DNA of 64,000 nucleotides from an uncultured Porphyromonas sp. (GTDB lineage: Bacteria; Bacteroidota; Bacteroidia; Bacteroidales; Porphyromonadaceae): assembly GCA_934364985.1 (NCBI GenBank), contig CAKRMU010000003.1, forward strand, positions 62,001 to 126,000, written 5' to 3'. The position numbers and the translations under genes are program-made. This document shows positions 47,383-57,903 of the stretch, piece by piece. The notes under the pieces are model-generated. The model had not been told where the DNA came from. It searched no databases and worked only from the letters and a program-made list of their open reading frames with translations. The stretch's first letter is position 1. Every line of letters begins with the position of its first letter.

Positions 47383-48911
47383 AGGACATTCTGAAGCGAC
47401 ATTTTGGATATGATCACTTCAGACCACATCAGGAAGAGGTGATCAAGAACGTGCTCGCAGGTGAGGACCAATTGGTCGTTTTGCCGACAGGGGGTGGTAA
47501 ATCGCTCTGCTACCAATTGCCTGCAGTCATCATGGAGGGGTGTTCTTTAGTCATCTCTCCACTGATAGCTCTGATGCAGGATCAGATACTTATGCTTAAG
47601 GAGCATGGGATATCTGCAGCAACGATTAATAGTAGTGTGAGTGACGAATACCGCCAAAACGTGGCTCTCGCACTACAAAAGGGCGAAGTGAAACTCTTAT
47701 ACCTAAGCCCCGAAACCCTCGTTACTCCTTATGGGAGACATCTACTGAGCCACACCAAGATTTCACTTATTGCTATTGACGAAGCTCACTGTATCAGTCA
47801 GTGGGGACACGACTTTCGCCCAGAGTACTCACAATTGGGGATGCTCAAAGAGCTTTACCCCACCCTCCCTATTATAGCCCTTACGGCTACCGCTGACCCA
47901 GCTACGCAAAGTGACATTATCACCCAACTTCAGCTGATTAAGCCCATTGTCACCATCGGAAGTTTTGATCGTCCCAATATTTATTTGGAGGTTCGTCGTG
48001 GCCTTAAAACAAGAGAAAAACTGCAGGAGATCATTTATTTTATTGAGAATAGAGGGGTAAAAAGTACAGGTATTATCTACTGCAACAAACGCTCGGATAC
48101 AGAGCAAGTATGTGCTTTTTTAAATAAAAAGGGCATCAAAGCTCTTTACTACCATGCGCAGATGTCCGGTACAGAGCGCGATTTAGTGCACAGACTTTTT
48201 CTTGCAGGAGAGGTGGAGGTAGTCTGTGCAACTATCGCCTTCGGGATGGGGATTGACAAGGATAATGTACGATGGGTAATCCACTATAACATGCCAAAAA
48301 ATATTGAGAGTTACTACCAGGAAATAGGGCGTGCCGGACGTGACGGAGAGCGTGCCGACGCACTGCTTTTTTACTCTTATGCTGATATCTTTGTACTAAA
48401 TAAAATGATCCATAATACCCCTCATGAGAGTTTGCTTCGCTCAAAACTGGAGTATATGAAGCGGTACTGTGAGGGAAATATTTGCCGACGCAGGGTATTG
48501 CTCAATTACTTCGGAGCAGAGGCTGATGAGCATTGCGGCAAATGCGATGTATGTCTTATGCCTAAGAATAAAGGGATAGATGGCACCATCATTGCACAGA
48601 AAGCCCTTAGTGCAATAGCCCGAACAAACGAGCGGATAAATATGGAAATAACCATCAACATACTACGAGGATCTCGACAACAATCTATAATATTCAATGG
48701 CTACCATTTACTACCTACCTATGGCATAGGCAAGGATTTATCCGGCTGGGCATGGCGAGATTATCTTTTTCAAATGGTGATGATGGGAGTCATTTCTATA
48801 GACTACTCACACGAAGGATCCTTACATATTACCCCCCTCGGACGTGAAGTACTCTTCGGGAGAAAATCCCTCACGTTGATGCCTTTTCGCCCACTTCCTA
48901 AGCGTAAATAA
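47379..48911 (+). CDS. recQ: RecQ-family ATP-dependent DNA helicase, short form
   Basis: A 510-residue 3'-5' helicase. Helicase motifs are [17 protein letters not shown], the Walker [29 protein letters not shown], and [11 protein letters not shown]. The zinc-binding part has [16 protein letters not shown] and CGKCDVC, and a winged-helix region follows. It ends without an HRDC domain, unlike the roughly 600-residue E. coli RecQ. Bacteroidetes often carry more than one RecQ, so this may be the shorter paralogue. Confidence 0.92.
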   Translation: MKDILKRHFGYDHFRPHQEEVIKNVLAGEDQLVVLPTGGGKSLCYQLPAVIMEGCSLVISPLIALMQDQILMLKEHGISAATINSSVSDEYRQNVALALQKGEVKLLYLSPETLVTPYGRHLLSHTKISLIAIDEAHCISQWGHDFRPEYSQLGMLKELYPTLPIIALTATADPATQSDIITQLQLIKPIVTIGSFDRPNIYLEVRRGLKTREKLQEIIYFIENRGVKSTGIIYCNKRSDTEQVCAFLNKKGIKALYYHAQMSGTERDLVHRLFLAGEVEVVCATIAFGMGIDKDNVRWVIHYNMPKNIESYYQEIGRAGRDGERADALLFYSYADIFVLNKMIHNTPHESLLRSKLEYMKRYCEGNICRRRVLLNYFGAEADEHCGKCDVCLMPKNKGIDGTIIAQKALSAIARTNERINMEITINILRGSRQQSIIFNGYHLLPTYGIGKDLSGWAWRDYLFQMVMMGVISIDYSHEGSLHITPLGREVLFGRKSLTLMPFRPLPKRK

Positions 48912-49076
48912 TCCTTCAATCTAAAAAGCCGAGAGGGATATCCCCTCCTCAAACGGCCATAACTTGTACAAAGAAATAGATTGACACATCAAAAGTAGAC
49001 TATTTAAATATGACAAAATTGAATCCATTTAGACCCTAAGTTCTTATGTTATATGTGGCAAGAACCATCACATAGT
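48912..49076. other. gap after recQ
   Basis: 165 bases before the shared terminator. A small GAGGG/CCCTC inverted pair near 48931-48948 is the only structure; there is no gene. Confidence 0.35.
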
Positions 49077-49112
49077 CAAGGGGAGCCTAAAGAAATCTTT
49101 AGACTCCCCTTG
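49077..49112. terminator. bidirectional terminator between recQ and rplQ
   Basis: A 17-bp stem (49077-49093 with 49096-49112, one mismatch) rich in G:C, followed by TTGTTATAGTT on the + strand and by a moderately T-rich stretch on the - strand. It ends the rpsH-rplQ block. Confidence 0.75.
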
Positions 49113-49136
49113 TTATAGTTACACTTAAGTAGTTAC

Positions 49137-49649
49137 TTACTCTTTAGCTTCTGACTTCTCAGCCTTTGCCTCCACACTATCAACGTTCTGTGCTTCTACT
49201 GATTCAGCATTGGTTGTAGTCTTTTTGCTACGACGGGTACGACGTGTCTTCTTAGTCGTTGTCTTCTTATCCTCTTTAACGCGATTCTCATTAAAGTCAA
49301 CAAGTTCGATAAAACACATCATAGCATCATCTCCTTGACGCCTTCCTGTTTTTAGTATTCTACAATATCCACCTGGGCGATCTCCCACTTTCTCAGCAAT
49401 AGGACCAAAAAGCTCTACAACCGAATTGCGGTTCTGTAATTTTTGATACACAACTCGGCGTGCGTGAACACTCTCTGTCTCCTTTGCCCTCGTAATGATA
49501 GGCTCAATATAAACTCTAAGAGCTTTTGCTTTAGGATAGGTAGTGTAGATCCGCTTGTGTTCAATAAGCGAATTAGCCATATTCGCCAGCAATGCCTGAC
49601 GGTGTGAAGCCGTACGACCGAGGTGATTAAATTTCTTATTATGTCTCAT
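49137..49649 (-). CDS. rplQ: 50S ribosomal protein L17
   Basis: A 170-residue L17, near the tunnel exit. The core (1-118) starts [20 protein letters not shown] and has [20 protein letters not shown]. About 45 extra residues form a Lys/Thr-rich then acidic tail ([18 protein letters not shown]), a common type of extension in this phylum. Last gene of the alpha cluster. Confidence 0.97.
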   Translation of the reverse strand: MRHNKKFNHLGRTASHRQALLANMANSLIEHKRIYTTYPKAKALRVYIEPIITRAKETESVHARRVVYQKLQNRNSVVELFGPIAEKVGDRPGGYCRILKTGRRQGDDAMMCFIELVDFNENRVKEDKKTTTKKTRRTRRSKKTTTNAESVEAQNVDSVEAKAEKSEAKE

Positions 49650-49658
49650 TGTCTATAA

Positions 49659-50657
49659 TTACTCGTTGTCTAATTTGTACTTAGAAACATCCATTCCAAA
49701 GGTGAGTCCAAGGCGATCAAGAAGTGCATCTACTTCATTTAGAGACTTCTTCCCGAAGTTTCTAAACTTCAAGAGTTCACTTCGACTACATTTTACTAAA
49801 TCTCCTAACGTCTCCACATCGGCTGCTCTCAAACAATTAAGAGCTCTTACGGATAAATCCTCTTCTGAGAGTTTGCTCTTAAGCTGTTGACGAATCATAA
49901 TAGCTCCTTCATCAAAGTTGTCATCATCATCTTCGCTTTCAAGCTCTACATCAATACTCTCATCAGAGAAAAGCTCAAGATGCTGGACCATAATATTAGC
50001 AGCCTCTTTTAGAGCTTCTTTAGGATGAATCGACCCATCCGTATCAATCTCAAGAAGAAGTTTATCGTAATCCGTTTTTTGACCTACACGAGTATTCTCA
50101 ACAGTAATCTTAACATTAAGAATAGGTGTGTAAATAGCATCAATAGCGATTTGAAGAGGATCATCAAAACTCTCAGCGATATCTGATGCTGGGATCCAAC
50201 CCCTACCTTGATCTATTGTAAGCTGAATATGAAATGAAGCGGACTTATCAAGGTGGCAAATAACTTGATCTTTATTGAGGACCTCGAAATTTTTAAGCCC
50301 CTCTGATATCTCCATACCAGTAAAGACAGAGCAATTCTTGCCATTGACAACAATGACAGCAGTCTCTGCTAACTCTCCCGGCGTCACTTGCTTAAGTCTA
50401 ATCTTTTTAAGATTAAGGATGATATTCGTGACATCCTCTAAGACACCAGGTACAGTGGCAAACTCATGCTCTACACCATCTATCTTGATACTATTGATAG
50501 CAAAACCCTCAGGACTTGATAGTAAAATACGTCGAAGAGCATTACCTATAGTCATGCCATAGCCTGGCTCTAGAGGCTTAAATTCGAATTTACCATGTGT
50601 AGGTGAATTCTCTAACATAAGCACTTTTTCTGGTTTTTGGAATGCAATTAAAGCCAT
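49659..50657 (-). CDS. rpoA: RNA polymerase alpha subunit
   Basis: A 332-residue alpha subunit. The N-terminal assembly domain has [20 protein letters not shown], and the C-terminal domain (about 255-325) has [20 protein letters not shown] and [19 protein letters not shown], which bind UP elements and activators. An acidic linker ([12 protein letters not shown]) joins them. Standard place between rpsD and rplQ. Confidence 0.98.
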   Translation of the reverse strand: MALIAFQKPEKVLMLENSPTHGKFEFKPLEPGYGMTIGNALRRILLSSPEGFAINSIKIDGVEHEFATVPGVLEDVTNIILNLKKIRLKQVTPGELAETAVIVVNGKNCSVFTGMEISEGLKNFEVLNKDQVICHLDKSASFHIQLTIDQGRGWIPASDIAESFDDPLQIAIDAIYTPILNVKITVENTRVGQKTDYDKLLLEIDTDGSIHPKEALKEAANIMVQHLELFSDESIDVELESEDDDDNFDEGAIMIRQQLKSKLSEEDLSVRALNCLRAADVETLGDLVKCSRSELLKFRNFGKKSLNEVDALLDRLGLTFGMDVSKYKLDNE

Positions 50658-50695
50658 ATCTCTTCTGTAATATTAATTGTGAATAAGAAGCATCA

Positions 50696-51295
50696 TTACT
50701 TAGAGTAAAGCTCAACAATGAGCTGCTCCTTAATAGTCTCTGGTATGTCAGCACGCTCAGGTATATGTAAGAAACGACCCGAAAGGGAAGCATTATCCCA
50801 CTCTAACCAAGGATACTGATTGTGTGCAAGTGTCTGAACTGCCTCAGTAACGACAACAAGCGATTTAGAACGCTCACGAATGCCGATGGTCTGACCCTCT
50901 GATACTGTATAAGATGGAATGTTAACCACTTGACCATCTACTACAATATGACCATGATTCACTAACTGACGTGCTGCATTACGCGAACGAGCTAAGCCTA
51001 AACGAAATACGACATTGTCTAAGCGACGCTCAAGAAGCTGAATTAATACCTCACCACGAACACCTGGCATACGAGACGCACGCTCATATAGGTTACGGAA
51101 CTGACGCTCTAAAACGCCATAGGTATACTTAGCTTTCTGTTTCTCGCGCAGCTGCAACCCATACTCAGAAGTCTTACCACGGCGTGAGTTGCCGTGCTGA
51201 CCAGCAGGGTAATTCTTCTTAGTCTTAGCGTTCCCAAAAATTGGTTCGCCAAACTTACGATTAATTCTGGCTTTAGGACCTGTATATCTTGCCAT
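50696..51295 (-). CDS. rpsD: 30S ribosomal protein S4
   Basis: A 199-residue S4 that nucleates 30S assembly and, in many bacteria, represses the alpha operon. It has [20 protein letters not shown] and the S4 domain [20 protein letters not shown]. The zinc-type cysteine cluster near the N-terminus of some S4 proteins is absent. Normal length. Confidence 0.98.
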   Translation of the reverse strand: MARYTGPKARINRKFGEPIFGNAKTKKNYPAGQHGNSRRGKTSEYGLQLREKQKAKYTYGVLERQFRNLYERASRMPGVRGEVLIQLLERRLDNVVFRLGLARSRNAARQLVNHGHIVVDGQVVNIPSYTVSEGQTIGIRERSKSLVVVTEAVQTLAHNQYPWLEWDNASLSGRFLHIPERADIPETIKEQLIVELYSK

Positions 51296-51440
51296 TTTAC
51301 AATAATGAAATTTGCTTAGTAACCATGAAACAACTACGCACAGCTGCGTTAAAATATCTCACAAGATACTTTTATTGTAATAAATGCGTAGCAATCTCAT
51401 TCTAATATATTTCTCTTTTAATACTGGGATATCCCAAACA

Positions 51441-51827
51441 TTAAGGTTTACGACGCTTAGGAGGTCTACAACCATTGTGTGGGAGTGGTGTAACATCAAC
51501 AATCTCCATCACCTCAATACCTGCCCCATGTATGGTACGAATAGCACTTTCGCGACCATTACCAGGACCTTTAACGTAAACTGTAACTTTACGCAGACCA
51601 GCATCATATGCCACTTTAGCACAATCCTGAGCAGCCATCTGTGCAGCATAGGGAGTATTCTTTTTCGAACTACGGAAACCCATTTTACCTGCACTTGACT
51701 GCGAAATTGCCTGACCTTGATTATTGGTAAGGGTGATAATAATGTTGTTGAAGGAAGAGTGGATATGTGCTTGCCCTATAGGATCCACCTGTACTTTTCT
51801 CTTTTTTGTAGCAGTTTTCTTTGCCAT
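51441..51827 (-). CDS. rpsK: 30S ribosomal protein S11
   Basis: A 128-residue S11 of the 30S platform, with [20 protein letters not shown] and the C-terminal [18 protein letters not shown] signature. Normal length. The gap to rpsD is 145 bases and holds no gene. Confidence 0.98.
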   Translation of the reverse strand: MAKKTATKKRKVQVDPIGQAHIHSSFNNIIITLTNNQGQAISQSSAGKMGFRSSKKNTPYAAQMAAQDCAKVAYDAGLRKVTVYVKGPGNGRESAIRTIHGAGIEVMEIVDVTPLPHNGCRPPKRRKP

Positions 51828-51841
51828 ATTCCTTCCTAATT

Positions 51842-52222
51842 TTACTTAGTAGCTTTCTTCTTATTCGCAACCGTCTTCTTACGACCTTTGCGTGTGCGTG
51901 CATTATTCTTGGTGCTTTGACCCCTTAAAGGAAGACCATTACGATGACGGATACCGCGATAACAGCCTATATCCATAAGACGCTTGATATTAAGCTGAGT
52001 CTCACTCCTAAGATCACCTTCTACTTTATAGTTATTAGAGATGATTTCACGAATTGAGGCAGCTTGGTCATCAGTCCAATCTTGCACTTTGATGTTTGGG
52101 TCAACTCCTGCCTGACAAAGAATAGTAGAAGCAGCACTTCTCCCAATACCATAAATGTAGGTAAGGGCAATAGCTCCTCGCTTATTCTGTGGTAGGTCGA
52201 CACCAACAATTCTTATTGCCAT
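51842..52222 (-). CDS. rpsM: 30S ribosomal protein S13
   Basis: A 126-residue S13 of the 30S head that contacts tRNA, with [20 protein letters not shown], the helix-two-turn-helix part and the [20 protein letters not shown] basic end. Normal length and position. Confidence 0.98.
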   Translation of the reverse strand: MAIRIVGVDLPQNKRGAIALTYIYGIGRSAASTILCQAGVDPNIKVQDWTDDQAASIREIISNNYKVEGDLRSETQLNIKRLMDIGCYRGIRHRNGLPLRGQSTKNNARTRKGRKKTVANKKKATK

Positions 52223-52329
52223 ATAAAACGATACTTATATAAATTAAGTGTAACTCTCAATATTGAATATATCAAGTAAAACAATCCTTACGAAATAGTA
52301 CGACACATAAGTAATCCCATACGAAGGAA

Positions 52330-52446
52330 TTACTTCTGGCGTTGTTTCATTTTAGGATTCTTCTTGTTGATAATGTACAAGCGTCCTTTACGACGAACGA
52401 TCTTGTCTTCTGGGGTACGCTTCTTAAGCGATGATCTAACTTTCAT
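52330..52446 (-). CDS. rpmJ: 50S ribosomal protein L36, zinc-free type
   Basis: A 38-residue protein read by hand from the - strand: it begins [20 protein letters not shown] and ends NPKMKQRQK. Canonical L36 has three Cys and one His that bind zinc; all four are replaced here (the first pair is Thr-Pro-Glu-Asp), so this is a C-minus form. It lies between infA and rpsM, the standard place. Confidence 0.93.
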   Translation of the reverse strand: MKVRSSLKKRTPEDKIVRRKGRLYIINKKNPKMKQRQK

Positions 52447-52547
52447 AATCTATATTATTCGCTCTTCTCCAAAGGAGATAATTAATACTTCATTTTTATA
52501 ATACGAAAAACAAGGGGCAATAGCAATGAGCGTGAAACTTCGTATAC

Positions 52548-52766
52548 TTATTTATAGCGGTACGAAATCCTACCTTTAGATAAATCATAAGGCGACATCT
52601 CTACTTTAACACGATCGCCAGGTAAAATACGGATGTAATGCATCCTCATCTTTCCTGAGATATGTGCGGTAATTTGGTGACCATTATCAAGCTCTACCTT
52701 AAACATTGCATTTGATAAAGCCTCAACGATTACACCATCTTGTTCTATTGCTGCTTGCTTAGCCAT
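52548..52766 (-). CDS. infA: translation initiation factor IF-1
   Basis: A 72-residue OB-fold factor that binds the A-site of the 30S subunit at initiation. It has [20 protein letters not shown] and the C-terminal [14 protein letters not shown]. Standard length; it follows map. Confidence 0.98.
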   Translation of the reverse strand: MAKQAAIEQDGVIVEALSNAMFKVELDNGHQITAHISGKMRMHYIRILPGDRVKVEMSPYDLSKGRISYRYK

Positions 52767-52822
52767 ATTATATTTCTTTCCTTATTCTACGATATACTGA
52801 TTGATAAAAGTGCAAATGCTGT

Positions 52823-53623
52823 CTAAAAAGGTAAATTTCCTAGTTCATTTATTAGGAAATCAAAACTACTCATTATCTTAGCTTTACCATCCACAACTGC
52901 TATACAGTGTTCAAAATGTGCCGACGGCTTACGATCCTTAGTACGAGTAGTCCATCCATCATCATAAATGACCACATTTTTGCTACCAAGGTTAATCATT
53001 GGTTCGATACAGATACACATACCTTCCTCAATTTTGGCTCCTGTACCTGGTCTGCCATAATTAGGAACATTAGGAGCTTCATGCATAGCTCTTCCGATGC
53101 CATGACCAGTAAACTCTCTGACAACACTATACCCTCTTTTCTCACAATAGGTCTGAACAGCGTTACCGATATCCCCTATTCTTTTACCGACTTGGACAAT
53201 GTCAATACCGGCATAGAGAGACTCATAAGTGGTACGAAGAAGGGATTTTACTTCATCTTCAATATCTCCAACGGGAAAAGTAAATGCACTATCGCCTACA
53301 AACCCATCAAGAATTGTTCCACAATCTACTGAAATAATGTCCCCTTCTTTTAGGATAGTACTATCTGAAGGAAATCCATGAACGATGTATTCATTAACAG
53401 ACGTACAAAGAGTACCAGGGAATCCATTGTAGCCAAGAAAGGCGGGCTTAGCACCATGATCACAGATAAATTCATATGCAATCTTATCTAATTGCTTAGT
53501 GGATATACCTGGTTGAATGTGCTTTGCAAGCTCCCCTTGAGTCATCCCTACAAGTTGATTAGCTCTATAGAGCTTATCAATCTCCTCTGGTGTCTTTAGT
53601 ATGATCCGTCTCCTTTCCAACAT
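52823..53623 (-). CDS. map: type I methionine aminopeptidase
   Basis: A 266-residue metalloprotease removing N-terminal Met from new proteins. Metal ligands are visible as Asp in SVDCGTILDGFVGDSAF (two Asp), His in GHGIGRAMHEAPNVP and Glu in CICIEPM and FEHCIAVV. Normal length for type I. It lies between secY and infA, the usual place. Confidence 0.96.
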   Translation of the reverse strand: MLERRRIILKTPEEIDKLYRANQLVGMTQGELAKHIQPGISTKQLDKIAYEFICDHGAKPAFLGYNGFPGTLCTSVNEYIVHGFPSDSTILKEGDIISVDCGTILDGFVGDSAFTFPVGDIEDEVKSLLRTTYESLYAGIDIVQVGKRIGDIGNAVQTYCEKRGYSVVREFTGHGIGRAMHEAPNVPNYGRPGTGAKIEEGMCICIEPMINLGSKNVVIYDDGWTTRTKDRKPSAHFEHCIAVVDGKAKIMSSFDFLINELGNLPF

Positions 53624-53659
53624 TTTACTTAGTAGCGACTGATATCAACCTTTATCTCA

Positions 53660-54985
53660 TCAATAAATATTACCTGAACGGCCTTTAATTCTACCAGTCT
53701 CCAAAAGACCATCATAATGGTGCTGGAGCAAATGACTCTCAACCTGTTGGAGGGTATCTAATACAACACCTACCAAGATAATTAGAGAAGTACCGCCAAA
53801 GAAAGAACTAAACTCAGGTGACACACCAAAGAGACGTGCAAATGCAGGCAATATCGCTACGATAGCAAGGAATATAGCTCCTGGTAGTGTGATTTTACTC
53901 ATCACGCTATCAAGATAATCCTTTGTTGCTTTTCCGGGCTTAACACCGGGGACAAATCCATTTGACCTTTTTAATTCATCTGCCATCTGTCCTGGATTAA
54001 TCGTGACGGCAGTGTAGAAATAGGTAAACAGAATGATAAGTACTGCAAAAGTGAAATTGTACCAAAAGCTCTGCCCCGTAGCAAACCCATGCCAAAAACT
54101 TGACGTTGTAGTCAGCGTTGGGAATAATGTAACTGGGATAAACATAATTGCCTGAGCAAAGATAATAGGCATTACGTTTGCAGCATTAACTTTTAGAGGA
54201 ATATACTGCCGAGCTCCGCCGTACATGCGATTACCTACTGTACGTTTTGCATACTGAACAGGCACACGTCGTGTCCCTTGAACAAGCATAATAGCACCTG
54301 CAATAACCACCAATAACACCAACAACTCAAGGATAAAGAGGAAGATTCCACCCGGGTTATTGAATCTAAGTACAAACTCGTTTACTACTGCCATAGGGAA
54401 GCGAGCAAGGATACCTACTAAGATAATGAATGAAACACCATTACCTATACCCTTATCTGTAATTCGCTCACCCAACCAAAGGGTAAACATAGAGCCTGCA
54501 GCCATGATTATAGTGCTTGAGAAACTAAACCAAAAACCACCAGGCAAGCTACTACCTGCTGCAACCAACTGGTGGCTTAAGTTAATCAAGTAAACAGGAC
54601 CTTGTATTAAAAGAATGACAATAGTCAGATATCTTGTCCACTGGTTTATCTTGCGTCTTCCGCTCTCACCTTCTCTTTGTAGCTTCTGAATACTTGGCAC
54701 TACAATAGCTAAAAGTTGAAGTACAATTGAAGCGGAAATGTAAGGCATAATACCTAATGCCATTACTGACGCATTACTAAAGGCACCTCCTGAAAACATA
54801 TCAAGGAGAGCCATCACACCGCCACGCGTTTGCTCCCTTAGAGCTACAAGCTGAGAGGGATCAATACCTGGTAGTACGATCTGAGTACCCAGACGATAGA
54901 CAATAATCAGCCACACCGTAGTGATAATACGCTGTTTTAGATCCTCTATCTTCCAGATATTCCGGAGTGTCTGAAAAAATTTCAT
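53660..54985 (-). CDS. secY: preprotein translocase subunit SecY
   Basis: A 441-residue inner-membrane protein with ten membrane helices forming the protein-conducting channel used with SecA (also in this window). It has FSGGAFSNASVMALGIMPYI, INQWTRYLTIVILLIQG and GMVNPGQMADELKRSNGFVPG-like (here ITVNPGQMADELKRSNGF region) signatures. Standard place between rplO and map. Confidence 0.97.
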   Translation of the reverse strand: MKFFQTLRNIWKIEDLKQRIITTVWLIIVYRLGTQIVLPGIDPSQLVALREQTRGGVMALLDMFSGGAFSNASVMALGIMPYISASIVLQLLAIVVPSIQKLQREGESGRRKINQWTRYLTIVILLIQGPVYLINLSHQLVAAGSSLPGGFWFSFSSTIIMAAGSMFTLWLGERITDKGIGNGVSFIILVGILARFPMAVVNEFVLRFNNPGGIFLFILELLVLLVVIAGAIMLVQGTRRVPVQYAKRTVGNRMYGGARQYIPLKVNAANVMPIIFAQAIMFIPVTLFPTLTTTSSFWHGFATGQSFWYNFTFAVLIILFTYFYTAVTINPGQMADELKRSNGFVPGVKPGKATKDYLDSVMSKITLPGAIFLAIVAILPAFARLFGVSPEFSSFFGGTSLIILVGVVLDTLQQVESHLLQHHYDGLLETGRIKGRSGNIY

Positions 54986-55004
54986 CGGTTACTCTATTCT
55001 ATGA

Positions 55005-55448
55005 TTACAATATCACCAGTTCCCCTCCTGCTTTTTCGATAGCTTCTTTAGCCTTAGCAGAAGCAGCATGAGCGGATACCTTAACTTTACTCGTCAGCTC
55101 ACCAGTTGCTAATATTTTAACCTTAGCATCTTTGTGTACAAGACCAGCTGCAACGAAATCGTCAATACCAATTTCTTGAAGACCTTTCTTAGCGAGTGCT
55201 TCAAGAGAAACAAGGTTCACAGGTGCATAAGCGACCCTATTAGGGCTACGGAAACCATATTTAGGGAGAATCCTTTGTAAAGGCATCTGACCACCCTCGA
55301 AGCCAAACTTCTGTTTGTAACCAGAGCGGCTCTTAGCTCCTTTATGACCACGAGTAGAAGTGCCTCCTAATCCACTACCTGGACCACGACCTATTCTTCT
55401 ACGGCTGTGTGTCGAACCATTAGCTGGTTTTAAATTTGATAGATCCAT
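55005..55448 (-). CDS. rplO: 50S ribosomal protein L15
   Basis: A 147-residue L15, a late-assembly protein. It starts MDLSNLKPANGSTHSRRRIG, which fixes the start at 55448 rather than 55487, and has the Gly-rich RGPGSGLGGTSTRGHKG. The secY start lies 20 bases after its stop. Confidence 0.97.
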   Translation of the reverse strand: MDLSNLKPANGSTHSRRRIGRGPGSGLGGTSTRGHKGAKSRSGYKQKFGFEGGQMPLQRILPKYGFRSPNRVAYAPVNLVSLEALAKKGLQEIGIDDFVAAGLVHKDAKVKILATGELTSKVKVSAHAASAKAKEAIEKAGGELVIL

Positions 55449-55526
55449 AATCTTTATCTTATATCTTCTTTCAATAGGAATACTCAAATGTTATATATAA
55501 TACAACACTAAACCATTCCACCGAAT

Positions 55527-55706
55527 TTACTCTTCAACAATCTCTACTAAGTGGCGTACCTTATTGATATTACCGAGGACGGCATCATTCTTAGGGAGCT
55601 CTACCACTTTATTGAGTTTCTTCAGTCCGAGTGCATCCAAAGCACCTTTTTGGTCTTTAGGACAACGAATACGACTGCGAACTTGCTTTATTTTAATTGT
55701 CTCCAT
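55527..55706 (-). CDS. rpmD: 50S ribosomal protein L30
   Basis: A 59-residue protein read by hand: METIKIKQVRSRIRCPKDQK at the start, then LGLKKLNKVVELPKND and a C-terminal acidic end. This is the L30 pattern (ferredoxin-like fold) and it lies between rpsE and rplO, the standard place. Confidence 0.95.
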   Translation of the reverse strand: METIKIKQVRSRIRCPKDQKGALDALGLKKLNKVVELPKNDAVLGNINKVRHLVEIVEE

Positions 55707-55732
55707 ACTACTAATATGTTTTCTGAAATCAA

Positions 55733-56239
55733 TTATCCCTTAAAGACCTTCTCTACAGAGATGCCACGTAATTTAGCTACTTCAAGTGGGTCACGCATTT
55801 CGGAAAGGGCAAGGACGGTAGCTTTTACTAAGTTGTGAGGGTTACTTGAGCCCTTACTTTTAGCTAATACATCGCTGATCCCAGCACTCTCTAACACTGC
55901 ACGCATAGCACCACCAGCTACTACCCCAGTACCTTCGGAAGCGGGCTTTAGCATAACGCGTGCACCCCCAAACTTGGCATACTGTTCGTGAGGCACAGTA
56001 CCTTTGTACACCGGCACCTTAATAAGGTTCTTCTTTGCAGCTTCTGTAGCCTTTTGAATAGCCACGCTTACTTCGGAAGCCTTACCAAGACCATAGCCGA
56101 TAATCCCATTTTCATCACCTACTACTACCATAGCAGCAAGCGTAAAAGTACGACCACCTTTAGTCACCTTAGTTACGCGGTTGATCGCTACCAGTCTCTC
56201 TTTTAGCTCGAGACCATTAACGGAGTTTACTCTCTTCAT
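55733..56239 (-). CDS. rpsE: 30S ribosomal protein S5
   Basis: A 168-residue S5 of the mRNA entry site, linked to translational accuracy. It has [20 protein letters not shown] and the loop [24 protein letters not shown] ([15 protein letters not shown]), and [20 protein letters not shown] in the C-terminal domain. Normal length and place. Confidence 0.97.
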   Translation of the reverse strand: MKRVNSVNGLELKERLVAINRVTKVTKGGRTFTLAAMVVVGDENGIIGYGLGKASEVSVAIQKATEAAKKNLIKVPVYKGTVPHEQYAKFGGARVMLKPASEGTGVVAGGAMRAVLESAGISDVLAKSKGSSNPHNLVKATVLALSEMRDPLEVAKLRGISVEKVFKG

Positions 56240-56266
56240 ATCTTTGCTTACTTTACTATGGTTATC

Positions 56267-56611
56267 TTAGAATTTCAATCCTGCTTTCCTTGCACCATCT
56301 GCGAGCTCTTTTATTCTACCATGATATAGGTATCCGTTCCGGTCAAAAACGACATTCGTAATACCTGCATCAAGGGCTTTCTGTGCAACTGTCTCACCCA
56401 CCTTATTAGCGAGCTCTTTTTTAGGCAGTTTGTCCTGCAACTTAGTGGAGTCAAAAGCCACGAGGGTTTTCCCCTCAACATCGTCTATCACTTGAGCATA
56501 GATCTGTTTATTGCTTCTAAAGACAGTAAGACGTGGACGCTCAGCGGTACCATGAATACTTCTCCGCACGCGTGCCTTAATCTTCTGCCGTCTTTCTCTT
56601 TTCGTTATCAT
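56267..56611 (-). CDS. rplR: 50S ribosomal protein L18
   Basis: A 114-residue L18 that binds 5S rRNA. It has [37 protein letters not shown] and the C-terminal [20 protein letters not shown]. Normal length and place. Confidence 0.97.
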   Translation of the reverse strand: MITKRERRQKIKARVRRSIHGTAERPRLTVFRSNKQIYAQVIDDVEGKTLVAFDSTKLQDKLPKKELANKVGETVAQKALDAGITNVVFDRNGYLYHGRIKELADGARKAGLKF

Positions 56612-56639
56612 AGATTAAATGTACTTCGTATTAGTGTGA

Positions 56640-57191
56640 TTACTTGGCAGCTGTCTTGCCGGACTTTCTGCGGATATATTCTCCCACAAATTTAACACCC
56701 TTACCCTTGTAAGGCTCCGGCTTACGGAAGGTACGGAGCTTAGCACATATCTGTCCGAGTAGCTGTTTGTCGGGTGATGTAAGGGTTACCAATGGTGCCT
56801 TATTACGCTCCATCTTGGTCTCTACTTTTACTTCATCAGGCAACTGTAAATAAATAGGGTGTGAATACCCTAACGACAACTCAAGGACCTGACCTTCGTT
56901 TGAAGCTCTGAAGCCGACACCAACAAGTTCAAGCGTTTTTGAATATCCCTCAGAAACGCCAACAACCATATTGTTGATGAGTGCACGATATAAACCATGA
57001 AGAGAACGCTCCTCCTTTGTATCGCACTCACGCTCAAGCTTGATTTCACCCTCCTCTTGGGAAATCTTAATGCGAGGATCTACCTTTTGTGATAGTTCAC
57101 CTTTAGGACCCTTAACAGTCACTACATCATCCTTAATAGTGACAGTCACTCCATTAGGGATAGAAATAGGTAACTTACCAATTCTTGACAT
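56640..57191 (-). CDS. rplF: 50S ribosomal protein L6
   Basis: A 183-residue L6 of the L7/L12 stalk base. It has MSRIGKLPISIPNGVTVTIK and the C-terminal signature PEPYKGKGVKFVGEYIRRKS. Normal length and place. Confidence 0.98.
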   Translation of the reverse strand: MSRIGKLPISIPNGVTVTIKDDVVTVKGPKGELSQKVDPRIKISQEEGEIKLERECDTKEERSLHGLYRALINNMVVGVSEGYSKTLELVGVGFRASNEGQVLELSLGYSHPIYLQLPDEVKVETKMERNKAPLVTLTSPDKQLLGQICAKLRTFRKPEPYKGKGVKFVGEYIRRKSGKTAAK

Positions 57192-57216
57192 AACTTTGTT
57201 CCTTTCCTACTAAAGA

Positions 57217-57612
57217 TTAATAAACATAGCAAAGCACCTCACCGCCTATTTTGCGATCAGCCGCCTCCTTATTAGTCATCACACCTTGGCTCGTAGATAG
57301 TATTGCGATACCCAAACCATTGAGTACACGAGGCATATCTTTATGACCTACGTAACGACGAAGACCTGGGCGTGACACACGCTCAAGGTGTTTGATTGCG
57401 TTTTTCTTAGTAACCACATCGTACTTAAGCGCAATCTTAATAGTTCCTTGGGGACCTTCATCCACGAACATATAGTTGAGGATATACCCCTTTTCAAAAA
57501 GGATTTTAGTCATCTCCTTTTTGATGTTACTCGCTGGCACTTCTACTACCCTGTGCTTTGCCATTATGGCATTACGCAAGCGAGTTAAATAGTCAGATAT
57601 TGGATCTGTCAT
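57217..57612 (-). CDS. rpsH: 30S ribosomal protein S8
   Basis: A 131-residue S8, a primary 16S-binding protein that in E. coli also represses the spc operon. It has MTDPISDYLTRLRNAIMAKH and the C-terminal GIAILSTSQGVMTNKEAADR signature. In most bacteria it directly follows rpsN; here it is the first gene of a separate block, with its own promoter and a leader of about 250 bases. Confidence 0.98.
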   Translation of the reverse strand: MTDPISDYLTRLRNAIMAKHRVVEVPASNIKKEMTKILFEKGYILNYMFVDEGPQGTIKIALKYDVVTKKNAIKHLERVSRPGLRRYVGHKDMPRVLNGLGIAILSTSQGVMTNKEAADRKIGGEVLCYVY

Positions 57613-57865
57613 AAATAAGTTGGTTAAATTAATCTGAAAGCCATGGCAACATCTGCCCTAAACTTCAGACAATATTTACACTCATTACTTCTCTCTCGTG
57701 GTTAGCTGTAAGCACTAATGCATTTAGGCTACACCACACTTTTATTCACGGTATTTAAGACATCAGGGAAGCATCATCCCTTCTACTATAAACACCATAA
57801 GTACCACATAACCACTACTATAAGCACGACTACGCATGCTTAAGTAGTGACACATAACACTCTGA
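57613..57865 (-). promoter_or_regulatory. long leader of the rpsH block
   Basis: About 250 bases between the predicted transcription start and the rpsH ATG. Only weak hairpins are seen (for example GGGA/TCCC around 57766-57780). It may contain an autoregulatory site for a ribosomal protein; nothing recognisable supports a specific one. Confidence 0.35.
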
Positions 57866-57871
57866 ATGCGA

Positions 57872-57903
57872 CAAAGGTACAAAGATTTGCGTACTCTACC
57901 AAA
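57872..57903 (-). promoter_or_regulatory. promoter of the rpsH-rplQ block
   Basis: On the - strand, TTTG at 57903-57900 and TACCTTTG at 57879-57872 are separated by exactly 20 bases, an excellent match to the Bacteroidetes consensus. It shows that the spc/alpha half can be transcribed on its own after its separation from rpsN. Confidence 0.8.
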
